Below, in pieces: positions 8,569-16,606 of a stretch of 64,000 nucleotides of DNA (position 1 is its first letter; each line of letters begins with the position of its first letter). The position numbers and the translations under genes were made by a program. The DNA is from Terriglobia bacterium (GTDB lineage Bacteria; Acidobacteriota; Terriglobia; Bryobacterales; Bryobacteraceae). The notes under the pieces are model-generated. The model had not been told where the DNA came from and did not search any database. It saw nothing but the letters and a program-made list of their open reading frames with translations. The stretch is from NCBI GenBank assembly GCA_020073305.1, contig JAIQFK010000021.1, positions 1 to 64,000 of the forward strand. The letters are read 5' to 3'.

Positions 8569-9705
8569 ATGGCTCACGAAGTGCGAATCCTGGTGCTATC
8601 GGCGTCGGTCGGTGCCGGTCATGTGCGCGCGGCTGAGGCAGTGGAAGCGGCGCTGCGGCGTACCGGCACACCCGTCACCGTCGAAAATCTCGACGTTCTG
8701 ACCTTAATGGCGCCGGCGTTTCGCAAGCTGTATCGCGACGGCTATTTCGAGATGGTTCGCCGGGCGCCCCGCATCGTCGGCTGGCTCTACGACGCGACCG
8801 ACAAGCCTTTCCACAAGGATCTAGTGCGGCAGAAGCTGGAGCAGGCCGGCGCGGCGCGCCTGCTCAAGAAGATTCGCGAGTATGATCCGGACGTCGCGAT
8901 CTGCACGCACTTCTTGCCGACCGCGTTGCTGGATCGTGAGCGGCGCAAAGGCCGGTGCCGTGCCCGCATTGTCACCGTCGTGACGGATTTCGAGGTCCAC
9001 GGTATGTGGCTGGCCACCCCGTCGGATCACTACTTCGTCGCGAACGGCGAAGCGCGCGCCCATTTGGAGGCGATGAGAATCGCGTCATCGGCGATTACCG
9101 TCAGCGGCATTCCCACCCATCCGGTGTTCGCCGAGAAAAAGGACCGGCTCGACATGCGGCGCAAGCATGGCTGGCGCGAGGATCTGCCGGCCATTCTCGT
9201 TTCAGCAGGCGGGTTCGGCGCGGGAAATGCGGGCCGCATGCTGGAGGCGCTGATCGCGGCCGAGGTGCGTGCGCAGATCATCGCCGTTTGCGGGAAGAGC
9301 ATGGCCCTCAAGACGTCGATCGACAGGATCGTGGCGCGCCGCAAAGGAAACACGCTTCCGGTAGTGAAGACGGTGGGGTTCACCACGCAGATGGATGAGT
9401 TCATGGCTGCGGCGGATTTGATGATCGGCAAACCAGGCGGGCTGACGACGTCGGAGTCGTTAATCAAAGGGCTGGGATGGGTCGTCGTAAATCCCATTCC
9501 CGGGCAGGAAGAGAAGAACGCCATCTATCTGCTGGAGCAGGGTGTGGGAGTCTGGTGCGACAACCTGTACACGCTGGCGTTCAAAGTGCGGTCCGTGCTG
9601 GAGGAGCCGGGACGGCTGGAAGCCATGCGGAAGAACGCCCTGCGGCTCGCGCGGACCCATGCGGCCGACGTCGTCGCCCGGTTTGTAACCGGCGGCAGAT
9701 CGTAG
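8569..9705 (+). CDS. MGDG-synthase-like glycosyltransferase (GT28)
   Basis: A 378-residue peripheral membrane enzyme resembling monogalactosyl/processive diacylglycerol glycosyltransferases, which add sugar from a UDP-sugar to diacylglycerol to make glycolipids. The N-terminal domain starts VRILVLSASVGAGHVRAAEAV with the GAGH loop typical of the MGDG synthase/MurG superfamily. The C-terminal nucleotide-sugar domain has ILVSAGGFGAGNAG, VGFTTQMDEFMAAADLMIGK and PGGLTTSESL, ending with NPIPGQEEKNA. The PAP2 phosphatase gene follows 8 bases after the stop. A lipid-phosphate phosphatase beside a diacylglycerol glycosyltransferase fits a membrane glycolipid pathway. The sugar is unknown. Confidence 0.85.
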   Translation: MAHEVRILVLSASVGAGHVRAAEAVEAALRRTGTPVTVENLDVLTLMAPAFRKLYRDGYFEMVRRAPRIVGWLYDATDKPFHKDLVRQKLEQAGAARLLKKIREYDPDVAICTHFLPTALLDRERRKGRCRARIVTVVTDFEVHGMWLATPSDHYFVANGEARAHLEAMRIASSAITVSGIPTHPVFAEKKDRLDMRRKHGWREDLPAILVSAGGFGAGNAGRMLEALIAAEVRAQIIAVCGKSMALKTSIDRIVARRKGNTLPVVKTVGFTTQMDEFMAAADLMIGKPGGLTTSESLIKGLGWVVVNPIPGQEEKNAIYLLEQGVGVWCDNLYTLAFKVRSVLEEPGRLEAMRKNALRLARTHAADVVARFVTGGRS

Positions 9706-9713
9706 AGGATGCC

Positions 9714-10433
9714 ATGACTCAATCATCGCAGGGTGGGCCCGTCCGATTTCTTGCCTGGCTTGGCGGCCACGAACTGGCTGTTTTATTGGCATTCGTGGGA
9801 ATCGCCTCCGGCATCTGGTTATTTGGCCTGATCGCCGGCGAAGTGATGGAAGGCAACACGCAGGCGTTCGACCGAAAGCTGCTCTTGGCCATGAGGCAGC
9901 CGGACGATCGCTCTCCCATAGGCCCGCCCGCACTGCAGGAAACCGCCCGCGACATTACGGCGCTGGGCGGAGCCACCGTGCTGGCCTTGCTGACCATCAT
10001 CACTGGTGGATTTCTTTTGCTCGACGGCAGGAAACACCTGGCGGTTTTCGTGTACGGTGCGGTGGCGAGCGGATTTCTAGTAAGTTCGATTCTCAAAACT
10101 CTGTTTCAACGCCCCAGACCGGACCTCGTACCCTACGTTGCCAACTTCTCGACCACCAGTTTTCCCAGCGGACACTCCATGCTGTCTGCGTTGACTTATT
10201 TGACTCTGGGAGCGCTCCTCGCACGATCGCAGGAGCGAAAACGGCTGAAGGCGTATTTCCTCCTGGTGGCCGCTCTGCTGACGTTTCTAGTCGGCGTGAG
10301 CCGCGTCTATCTCGGGGTGCACTGGCCCACGGACGTACTGGCCGGCTGGACCGCCGGCGCGTCGTGGGCCATCTTGTGCTGGCTGGTGGCTCGATGGCTG
10401 CAGAGGCGTCGCGCGATTGAGGGCGAGAGTTAA
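9714..10433 (+). CDS. PAP2-family membrane phosphatase
   Basis: A 239-residue integral membrane phosphatase of the PAP2 family (phosphatidic acid or undecaprenyl-diphosphate phosphatase type). The three signature blocks are present: KTLFQRPRP, FPSGHSML and SRVYLGVHWPTDVLAGW, which hold the catalytic His-Asp and phosphate-binding Arg/Lys residues. Five or six transmembrane segments surround them. ATG 9714 follows AGAGGA closely; an upstream open frame from 9477 lies inside the preceding gene and is ignored. Coupling to the glycosyltransferase suggests it produces diacylglycerol from phosphatidic acid, but undecaprenyl diphosphate is an equally plausible substrate. Confidence 0.88.
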   Translation: MTQSSQGGPVRFLAWLGGHELAVLLAFVGIASGIWLFGLIAGEVMEGNTQAFDRKLLLAMRQPDDRSPIGPPALQETARDITALGGATVLALLTIITGGFLLLDGRKHLAVFVYGAVASGFLVSSILKTLFQRPRPDLVPYVANFSTTSFPSGHSMLSALTYLTLGALLARSQERKRLKAYFLLVAALLTFLVGVSRVYLGVHWPTDVLAGWTAGASWAILCWLVARWLQRRRAIEGES

Positions 10434-10461
10434 ACGATTCTGCAAGGTAGCGGCTTTGTGC

Positions 10462-11244
10462 CTATAACAGCGCGCGCTCGATCTCGCTGAATGCTGCCGC
10501 TACTCTTTCCATCAGAACTTCAGCCGGCGGCAGCAACCTGGCGTTCCTCGGGGGCAACAGTTCCATCAGGCGAGCTTCATCCCATTTGCACTCCACCCCC
10601 GCCGCGCGGAAGCCACTCATGTTCGCCGCGATGCAGGCGGCGTGCACCAGCAATCGCAGAGCCGGCGTACCGGGTCCGGCTGCGTCGTGGTGATGCGCGA
10701 TCACATCACTTATCGCCAACGGAAAATTCCACGATTCGGAAAGGTGATACCCGATCTGGCAGTGATCGGCATCGAACAGTTTGCGCTCGGTTTCCAGATC
10801 GCTCGGCCCCCCCTTGATGGAATCGCTCACGAACACTGCGTAGTCGTGGGGGAACAGGGTCAGCAAGGCAATGCGCCCGACGTCGTGGAGGAGCCCCGCC
10901 GCATAGCCTACGGGTGGTTCCACGTTACAGCAATTGGCCAGAGTCTCGCACCACAGCGCGGTGCCCAGGTTATGGCGCCAGCACCGGCGCAAGAAGACAG
11001 TGTCGCGTTGGTGGCCGATGTAGTTCTTCAGCGCCACGGTGACCACGAGGGCGCGCAATCGATTCACGCCCAAAGCGGACAGCGCCCGCTGGATACTCGT
11101 CACCTCGTATCTCGATCCAAGCAACGCCGAATTCGCCACGCGGAGCACCTGGCTCGAAAACGCCGCGTCTGTCGCCAGCAGTCGCGACACTTCGCGCAGG
11201 TGCATGCCTTCTTGGTCGATTAACTCCAGCAGGCGACGCGCCAC
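10462..11244 (-). CDS. HDOD-domain signalling protein
   Basis: A protein of about 260 residues made of one HDOD domain (a degenerate HD hydrolase fold found in signalling proteins). Typical stretches are VSRLLATDAAFSSQVLRVANSALLG, IQRALSALGVNRLRALVVTVAL and AAGLLHDVGRIALL. Start is uncertain. The first usual start codon is GTG 11244, yet the frame stays open upstream to a TAG, and the residues immediately before the GTG (FLRPFPLVARRLLELI) match the usual beginning of HDOD domains (LPxLPxVAxxLL). The true start may be a non-standard codon further up. HDOD proteins act in c-di-GMP or two-component circuits; no partner is adjacent. Confidence 0.82.
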   Translation of the reverse strand: MARRLLELIDQEGMHLREVSRLLATDAAFSSQVLRVANSALLGSRYEVTSIQRALSALGVNRLRALVVTVALKNYIGHQRDTVFLRRCWRHNLGTALWCETLANCCNVEPPVGYAAGLLHDVGRIALLTLFPHDYAVFVSDSIKGGPSDLETERKLFDADHCQIGYHLSESWNFPLAISDVIAHHHDAAGPGTPALRLLVHAACIAANMSGFRAAGVECKWDEARLMELLPPRNARLLPPAEVLMERVAAAFSEIERALL

Positions 11245-11395
11245 CAGGGGAAAGGGCCTCAGGAACTTAACGCCCGATGCCCGCCCCAGATCGATACTTG
11301 GATTCGCAGCGATTGGCCTAATCTCCTCGATCTTCTATTCGGCAGCGTTCGGGCGCGGCTTTAGCCACTTGCTTCCGGGTCAGCTGTCCCGGCGA

Positions 11396-11437
11396 ATGTG
11401 TGGGCGCCGGGCCGGGCACGCCCGGCGGCCCCCACAT
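11396..11437. repeat. Strong GC-rich inverted repeat (terminator-like or REP-like)
   Basis: An extended hairpin. The arms begin ATGTGTGGG and end CCCCCACAT, and the inner arms GCCGGGC / GCCCGGC enclose a 7-base loop. It lies in the 265-base gap between two minus-strand genes. No T tract follows on either strand, so it may be a rho-independent terminator of atypical form or a dispersed palindromic element. The rest of the gap (11245-11509) shows nothing else. Confidence 0.5.
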
Positions 11438-11509
11438 CGCAGCCACCGTAGAGGCAAGGCCTGCCTCGCCTGACGTTCGCGTCGCTTTCGAAATCGCACG
11501 GACAGTCTC

Positions 11510-12226
11510 CTAGTGGACGGCGGCTTCTTGCCGGATCCGGTTGAGCACAGCCGCAGCCTCCTGCTCGACCAGTGGCGTGATGACGTCCTGACCGTCTTCA
11601 TTGGCTCTGACATGCAGGGCATCGCCGAGAACCGAACCGGCAGTCTGAACGGGGATGAGCCGGTAAGCGAGCGAAATCTCGTCCCTGGCTCTCACGACGC
11701 GCGCAGCTTCGCCGGCACCGCTCAAAACCGTTCCCGCCGTTACGCTGGTCATCGCGACTCCCATGCCGCGACGCGGTCCAACCAGTGGAATCACTTGCGT
11801 CATCTGCGACGCTCCACGCACGAATCCGGCTTTTCCGCTGGATTTTGCCTGGCGAGTGATGGCTGTGTACAGGACGTAGTCACACTCCTTCAACTGGGCG
11901 TCCGCCTCGACCTGTCCCGGGGCGATTCCTGAAAGCGGCATTACTTCTACTGCGCCGGTTAGCTGGCTCATCAACAGGCCGCGCAGGGGCTCGCTGAAGT
12001 TGGCGCCGGACGTCTCGGCGGTCATTGGCGCCGCCACGGGAGCTACTCCAACCCGAATCTTATGCGAACCAGCGGCGGCGTGCGCCAAATACTCCGACTC
12101 AGCTGCCGCCGTCAAGCCTTCGGCCGGCGTTGCGCTTGAGGTCTGCGCGTGCGCCGCAGCCACAAGCAGCACTCCGGAAAGCGCTGCAATGGCCCACTGA
12201 ACGATATTCGTAACGTATCGTTCCAT
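11510..12226 (-). CDS. Exported hypothetical protein
   Basis: A 238-residue protein with a clear signal peptide (residues 1-28, ending VAAAHAQ). The mature part has alternating strands such as KIRVGVAPVAAPM, CDYVLYTAITRQ and ISLAYRLIPVQTAG, which resemble lipoprotein-associated proteins that assemble a periplasmic beta-rich domain, but I do not recognise a family. ATG 12226 is preferred to the ATG two codons upstream because GGAGG (12233-12238 region) is then 6-7 bases away. It stands alone between two gaps. Confidence 0.7.
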   Translation of the reverse strand: MERYVTNIVQWAIAALSGVLLVAAAHAQTSSATPAEGLTAAAESEYLAHAAAGSHKIRVGVAPVAAPMTAETSGANFSEPLRGLLMSQLTGAVEVMPLSGIAPGQVEADAQLKECDYVLYTAITRQAKSSGKAGFVRGASQMTQVIPLVGPRRGMGVAMTSVTAGTVLSGAGEAARVVRARDEISLAYRLIPVQTAGSVLGDALHVRANEDGQDVITPLVEQEAAAVLNRIRQEAAVH

Positions 12227-12324
12227 CGTCATCCCTCCAGGGTCGACTTCCTAAACCCTCTCTGAATAACGCGCAGGCCGGGGCGCACTTAGCTCAGGGG
12301 AACGATAAGACCTCAAGTGGAAGA

Positions 12325-13458
12325 TTAACTTTGGAGCGCAGCAGCAGCGAAATGCAGCAGATCCCCGCGTTCTCTAGCCAGGCTGCGCAAGCGACCGTAA
12401 TCCCCAGACGCCTGGCACAACTGGAATACGGAAGGGCAGAAAAGCCGATTGGGGTCGGTGTCGCGCAGGTGATCGAGCGAAACCGCGATGGCCTCGGGAT
12501 AACGCCCGAGCCGCGCCAGCAGTGCGACGAGCGTTTGCGCCGGCACGGTGCCGGAAGTCTCCGCGTCGCACATGGCGATCTTGCCGCGAAAATAGGCCAC
12601 GGCCTCGTCACCGTTTTCACCGATCAGCGCACGCAAGTAGATCGCATAGGCCTTGCAGCCATCCTCGAACGGCGGGTCTCCATGGAATTGGAAAGTCGAC
12701 GCGAGGTGCTTGCCGTACTCGGCCAGCTCGACGGCGAGTCCAAGCGTTTCGCGGTCGGTGGCATCCAGGCTAAAGCGCAAAACGGAGGCCAGATGTGACG
12801 TGTCGACGTAATAGTCGTATTCGCCGAACAGCCAGTCGCGGCCGGCGATCAGATCGGGCACGCTCCGCGTCTCAGGCGCGTGGCCTTCGTTCCTGGCGAT
12901 GGTCCGCTGGATACTTTCAACCAGCTCATGATGCAGCGTCCGAACGAGTAGGCGGATGCAGTCTTCACGCGTCTTGCGATCAGGATATTGCTCGAAGAAA
13001 GTAATCGCGCGGCAGATTCCGTAATTGGCAAGGATCAGCTCGAAGCCTTTGCGCGGATGCACGCGCTCGTGCAGCGCGATTTCGATGACGGCTTCCTGAT
13101 TTTCCTGTGGCTGGAGCTGTTCGATTGCGGCAGCCACGGGTGCGGTTTCGCCGATGGCGCGGAAGTAAGACCATGCCCGGGGAATGTCGCCATCGGCCAG
13201 AAAAAGGCCGCCTACCTCGTGCGCGGCCTCCATGTAAGCGCGCTCGTGCACGGCGCGCTTTTCCTCCGGCAGGTCTTCCAGCTGCCCGTCGTGGATCACT
13301 GGCAGTCCGAGCTCATACCGGCTCTTCATGATCCGCGCTTCAAACACCAGCGGATATTTCTTCTCCCCGCGGAATTTCCGGATCAGCAGTTCGAAGCCGG
13401 CTGCAGCCCCGCCGGCACACAGAGCTTCGTCGAGCGCGTCGAAGAGATCTTCCGGCAT
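12325..13458 (-). CDS. Conserved-looking hypothetical protein, all-helical
   Basis: A 377-residue, probably cytosolic protein with no signal peptide or membrane segment. It is rich in helices, with TPR-like stretches such as ETLGLAVELAEYGKHLAS and PAQTLVALLARLGRYPEAI. I do not recognise a family or active site. Conserved-looking features are a His/Glu-rich middle (TLHHELVESIQRTIARNEGH) and paired Tyr residues (EYDYYVDTSHLASVL). The gene is divergent from the toxin gene at 13531 and no operon partner exists. Confidence 0.7.
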   Translation of the reverse strand: MPEDLFDALDEALCAGGAAAGFELLIRKFRGEKKYPLVFEARIMKSRYELGLPVIHDGQLEDLPEEKRAVHERAYMEAAHEVGGLFLADGDIPRAWSYFRAIGETAPVAAAIEQLQPQENQEAVIEIALHERVHPRKGFELILANYGICRAITFFEQYPDRKTREDCIRLLVRTLHHELVESIQRTIARNEGHAPETRSVPDLIAGRDWLFGEYDYYVDTSHLASVLRFSLDATDRETLGLAVELAEYGKHLASTFQFHGDPPFEDGCKAYAIYLRALIGENGDEAVAYFRGKIAMCDAETSGTVPAQTLVALLARLGRYPEAIAVSLDHLRDTDPNRLFCPSVFQLCQASGDYGRLRSLARERGDLLHFAAAALQS

Positions 13459-13504
13459 GCTGAGGCAATGATAGCGCGGAGAAGGAAATGTGAATCGAGG
13501 CCAT

Positions 13505-13529
13505 GTAGCAAATAAGCTACAATAGTAGC
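13505..13529 (+). promoter_or_regulatory. Candidate operator/promoter of the HigBA-like pair
   Basis: GTAGC (13505-13509), GCTAC (13516-13520) and GTAGC (13525-13529) form overlapping inverted and direct repeats, the first two making a palindrome around AAATAA. TACAAT (13518-13523) could be the -10 box, only 7 bases before the TTG start. Toxin-antitoxin operons commonly self-repress through such palindromes; binding here is inferred. Confidence 0.5.
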
Positions 13530-13530
13530 G

Positions 13531-13866
13531 TTGGCAAGGTCTCTACCAAGAGTCCGGATTTATGCCACGCCGAATGGCAGGACCCCTTTCACCGAATGGT
13601 TGGAAGCTTTGAAAGATCAACGGGGACGCGACATCATCAAGGTGAGAGTGCGCCGGATTTCGGTTGGGAATTTCGGCGACAACAAAAGTCTTGGCGGAGG
13701 GCTTTACGAGTTGCGAGTGAATTTCGGTCCCGGCTATCGCGTTCATTTTGGAAGGGAGAACGAGGATGTCATCCTTCTCTGGGGTGGCCAGAAACAGCAG
13801 CAAGCGAAAGACATCGCGCGTGCGAGAATCTACTGGACGGAATACGAAACGAGAAGCGGCGCCTAG
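13531..13866 (+). CDS. HigB/RelE-like toxin (phage Gp49-like family)
   Basis: A 111-residue protein of the Gp49-like branch of the RelE/HigB fold, whose members are mRNA-cleaving toxins acting on translating ribosomes. Features are TPFTEWLEALKDQRGRDII, the family Gly-rich segment SLGGGLYELRVNFGPGYRVHFG and the C-terminal ILLWGGQKQQQAKDIARARIYW. It begins with TTG 13531 just after a palindromic promoter region. The antitoxin gene overlaps its 3' end in another frame, the toxin-first order typical of HigBA. Activity is untested, but key basic residues are present. Confidence 0.85.
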   Translation: MARSLPRVRIYATPNGRTPFTEWLEALKDQRGRDIIKVRVRRISVGNFGDNKSLGGGLYELRVNFGPGYRVHFGRENEDVILLWGGQKQQQAKDIARARIYWTEYETRSGA

Positions 13867-14158
13867 AAGCATACCGTGGGAACCGTACCTCATCAGTTCG
13901 CTCAGGAATCCGAAGGAAGCTGAAGGGTACCTGAATGCCGCCCTAGAGGACGACAATCCGAAAGTATTTCTTCTCGCATTGCGGGACGTAGCTGAGGCGC
14001 GTGGGGGAATGGGCAAGATCGCGCGGACCTGCAAGCTGAACCGGGAGAGCCTGTACCGCATGCTTTCGAAAAAAGGAAACCCGAGCTTGCAGAGCTTAGG
14101 CAAACTCCTGTCAAGCATGGGATTTCGGTTGGCGGTAGAAGAAAAAGACGCGGCGTAA
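13748..14158 (+). CDS. HTH antitoxin of the HigA/addiction-module antidote type
   Basis: The C-terminal 90 residues match addiction-module antidote proteins: NPKEAEGYLNAALEDDNP, then an HTH with KIARTCKLNRESLYRMLSKKGNPSLQSLGKLLSSMGFRL. It neutralises the toxin and probably represses the operon. The start is uncertain: the frame is open from ATG 13748, deep inside the toxin gene, and a GTG at 13820 would give a more usual length near 112 residues. Overlap with the toxin means the two are translationally linked. Confidence 0.8.
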   Translation: MEGRTRMSSFSGVARNSSKRKTSRVRESTGRNTKREAAPRSIPWEPYLISSLRNPKEAEGYLNAALEDDNPKVFLLALRDVAEARGGMGKIARTCKLNRESLYRMLSKKGNPSLQSLGKLLSSMGFRLAVEEKDAA

Positions 14159-14195
14159 ACCGATCCATCCAGAGCCGCGCGAAGAGCGTCTCCCT

Positions 14196-15239
14196 CTACC
14201 CCAGCCCCGCTTCCCTCAAAAACTGCGCCGATTCCTCGGGCGGCGTGGGATTGATGTAGAAGCCCGAGCCCCACTCGAAGCCCGCCACCTTGGTCAGACG
14301 CGGCATGATCTCGATGTGCCAGTGGTAATGCAGCATGGATGGTTCCTGCGCGGGCGCGGTGTGGATCAGGAAATTATAGGCCGGCTTTTCGAGCGTCTTA
14401 TCCAGCTTGCGCAGCGTCGAGCGCAGCACCCATGCCAGGTTTTGCAGGTCGGGGGCACCCGCGTCCTCGAAATGCGAATCGTGGCGCTTGGGAATGATCC
14501 AGGTTTCAAACGGGAACCGCGAGGCGTAGGGCTCGTTCACGATGAACCGGTCCGTTTCCATCACCACGCGCACGCCCGCCTGCGATTCCTGCCGCACAAT
14601 GTCGCAAAACACGCAGCGCTCTTTGAAATCGTGATACTGCTTCGCTCCATCCAACTCTTCCTTCACGCGCTTGGGAATGACCGGCAACGCGATGAGCTGC
14701 GAATGCGGGTGCTCGAGCGTGGCCCCTGCCGGCTCGCCGTGGTTCTTGAATAGCAGGATGTAGCGCAGGCGCCGGTCTTTCTTCAGATCAAGTACGCGCT
14801 CGCGAAAAGCCCACAGCACATCCTCCACCTGCTTGTCGCTCATGGTGGCCAGCGTGGCCGTGTGCTCCGGCGACTCGATGATCACCTCGTGCGCCCCGAT
14901 GCCGGACATCTTGTCGAACATCCCGTCACCCTGGCGCGCCAGATCGCCTTCAATGCCGAGCACCGGAAACTTGTTCGGCACTACGCGCAGCGACCAGCCC
15001 GCCTGGTTGTGCCCGCCGTTGACGCGGTAAGCCAGAACCTCTGGTGGCGTTTTGGATTCGTTGCCGTAGCAGAAGGGGCAGAAGCGCGTGGGCGGCGCGA
15101 TGATAACAGGCTCACGGCTGAAGTCCGAGGGACGCCGCGCCCGGTCGGTGGCGATGATGACCCACCGGCCCGTCACCGAATCTTTGCGAAGTTCTGGCAA
15201 TGAGTGAAAGCCTCGTGCGGCACGGGCATTTCCGGTCAT
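14196..15239 (-). CDS. galT: Galactose-1-phosphate uridylyltransferase
   Basis: A 347-residue GalT of the HIT superfamily. It exchanges UMP between UDP-glucose and galactose-1-phosphate in the Leloir pathway. Visible are the N-terminal zinc ligands FCPFC, the second Cys pair CVFCDI, the catalytic HPHSQ in TLEHPHSQLIALP, and the C-terminal LHYHWHIEIMPR block. Length is normal. No galK or galE neighbours, so it may serve cell-surface sugar recycling. The gene starts at ATG 15239, 60 bases from the yraN stop. Confidence 0.93.
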   Translation of the reverse strand: MTGNARAARGFHSLPELRKDSVTGRWVIIATDRARRPSDFSREPVIIAPPTRFCPFCYGNESKTPPEVLAYRVNGGHNQAGWSLRVVPNKFPVLGIEGDLARQGDGMFDKMSGIGAHEVIIESPEHTATLATMSDKQVEDVLWAFRERVLDLKKDRRLRYILLFKNHGEPAGATLEHPHSQLIALPVIPKRVKEELDGAKQYHDFKERCVFCDIVRQESQAGVRVVMETDRFIVNEPYASRFPFETWIIPKRHDSHFEDAGAPDLQNLAWVLRSTLRKLDKTLEKPAYNFLIHTAPAQEPSMLHYHWHIEIMPRLTKVAGFEWGSGFYINPTPPEESAQFLREAGLG

Positions 15240-15299
15240 CCCGCGCCTTGTGCTGATGTCGTTACGACTGCGTGCAGCCGGAATGGCTGCGAGAGGTTA

Positions 15300-15731
15300 T
15301 TATAGCTTCCGCCGCGGGCCAAAGGCATCTCGGAGCAAATCGATCCGTGGCGGCTCCGTAAACAGGATGCTGACAATGTCGAACCGGACACGATCCCAGT
15401 CCACATCCGCGCGGCGGGCATACTCGCGCGCGGCGCGCTCCAGATGCCCCTGCTTTTCCGGATCGACGGCGCGGTCCGGAGTGCCAAATTCGTCGCTAGC
15501 TCGGGATTTCACTTCGACGAAAGCCAGAGAATCGCGTTCCCATGCAATCAGGTCGATCTCCTCCGCCCCACTCCGAGGCCGGAAATTGCGCGCGACGATC
15601 GTATACCCCTGCCGCCGCAGAAAGCGGTGTGCCAGATCTTCGCCCCGCCGGCCGCGAGCAAAATCCGGATGCGCGCGCCGCATGCGCGCACGGTGTCGCA
15701 GGCGGTCGGCGAGGCGGTAGAGGGAGAGCAT
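15300..15731 (-). CDS. YraN/UPF0102 family nuclease-like protein
   Basis: A 143-residue member of UPF0102, a restriction-endonuclease-like fold. The family core is plain: GRRGEDLAHRFLRRQGYTIVARNFR, then EEIDLIAWERDSLAFVEVKSR, which holds the D and ExK of the PD-(D/E)XK site, and a C-terminal DWDRVRFDIVSI. The cellular role is not settled; a DNA repair or recombination function is supposed. An N-terminal basic stretch of about 25 residues precedes the domain, so the start may lie slightly downstream. Confidence 0.88.
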   Translation of the reverse strand: MLSLYRLADRLRHRARMRRAHPDFARGRRGEDLAHRFLRRQGYTIVARNFRPRSGAEEIDLIAWERDSLAFVEVKSRASDEFGTPDRAVDPEKQGHLERAAREYARRADVDWDRVRFDIVSILFTEPPRIDLLRDAFGPRRKL

Positions 15732-15781
15732 GTCAGAGAAGCAAGTAGGTTCAGGGGGGCTGAAATCTCCTGAAATAGCGG

Positions 15782-16180
15782 CTACACGACCACTGGCGCG
15801 AGCTTTGACTCGATAATTCGGTGGTCCGACGTAACGAGCCGAAGCCGTTCCACCCGCGCCGTCGCTACGATGGCGCGATCCGCGGGATCACGCAGGCTAC
15901 TTAGTAAAACGACTTCCGCGGCAACCTCACATGTCAACGGAAGGATTTGGAAGACGGGACCCTGCAAGTCTTCGAACAAGTCCTCCAGCGCCACCTTCAA
16001 CCCGAGTTTGCCCGTACTGCCTAGAACCGCGATCTCCAGTAGGCTGAGTACGCTCAGCGCGATCGGTTCCGCCCGCCGAACCGCGGACTCAAGCACCCGG
16101 TTCTGTTCTCGCGAGAGCTTTTTGGGGTCCGTCAGCCATCGAACCACGATGTGAGTGTCCAGAAGAAGGCGAGGGAGCAA
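15782..16180 (-). CDS. PIN-domain toxin, VapC-like
   Basis: A 132-residue PIN-domain ribonuclease. The acidic active-site residues are seen in LLLDTHIVVRWL (first Asp), LSLLEIAVLG (Glu) and RDPADRAIVATARVERL (third and fourth Asp). It starts with TTG 16180, with AGGAG just upstream inside the end of the antitoxin gene, 3 bases between stop and start. Such toxins cleave structured RNA such as tRNA or rRNA; the target here is unknown. Confidence 0.88.
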   Translation of the reverse strand: MLPRLLLDTHIVVRWLTDPKKLSREQNRVLESAVRRAEPIALSVLSLLEIAVLGSTGKLGLKVALEDLFEDLQGPVFQILPLTCEVAAEVVLLSSLRDPADRAIVATARVERLRLVTSDHRIIESKLAPVVV

Positions 16181-16183
16181 ACG

Positions 16184-16435
16184 TCACTCCTGATCGCCGC
16201 TGACACACTCCCAAAGGCCCGACGTGTCCAGATTCACAATGTCGCCCACGATTTCAACCTTGCCAGCCCAACGGTTGCGGGGCGATTTCCAGGCGGCTCG
16301 CTTAACGCGGCCAAGCACGGCCACTGGGCGGCCGCGGCGGGTAATCGTGATCGGCCCACCGTGCTGTTCGATCTCGTCGAGGTAGGCGAGGCACTTGGCT
16401 TTGAACTCCGTCGCGCTGACGGTGTGGGTTTTCAT
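16184..16435 (-). CDS. Phd/YefM-type antitoxin
   Basis: An 83-residue antitoxin beginning MKTHTVSATEFKAKCLAYLDEI, the Phd/YefM fold that binds operator DNA, followed by ITITRRGRPVAVLGRV and a less conserved toxin-binding tail. ATG 16435 is chosen because the family starts there, although the frame runs on to 16468. No good Shine-Dalgarno sequence is visible, so translation may be leaderless. It forms the typical antitoxin-first pair with the VapC-like gene. Confidence 0.87.
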   Translation of the reverse strand: MKTHTVSATEFKAKCLAYLDEIEQHGGPITITRRGRPVAVLGRVKRAAWKSPRNRWAGKVEIVGDIVNLDTSGLWECVSGDQE

Positions 16436-16549
16436 GATCTGAAACCAGGATAGCAGGAAAGTGGTCATCTGACCAGTTTATGAGCGGGCTAGCCGAGCCC
16501 AAACCGAGTCAGATGTCGCCAGTCACGACCGCCGGGGCGGCGGCGCTAG

Positions 16550-16586
16550 CTAGATGTGCTAGTATTACTATGTAGTATTTATCTAG
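16550..16586 (+). promoter_or_regulatory. AT-rich inverted repeats, candidate operator of the HEPN-like pair
   Basis: CTAGA (16550-16554) and TCTAG (16582-16586) flank a 12-base inverted repeat TACTATGTAGTA (16566-16577). The stretch is clearly more AT-rich than its surroundings and sits 20 bases before ATG 16607, which has its own GGAG at 16596-16599. This is the layout of an autoregulated accessory operon. Regulator unknown. Confidence 0.45.
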
Positions 16587-16606
16587 CCTAGACTTGGAGT
16601 TAATAA

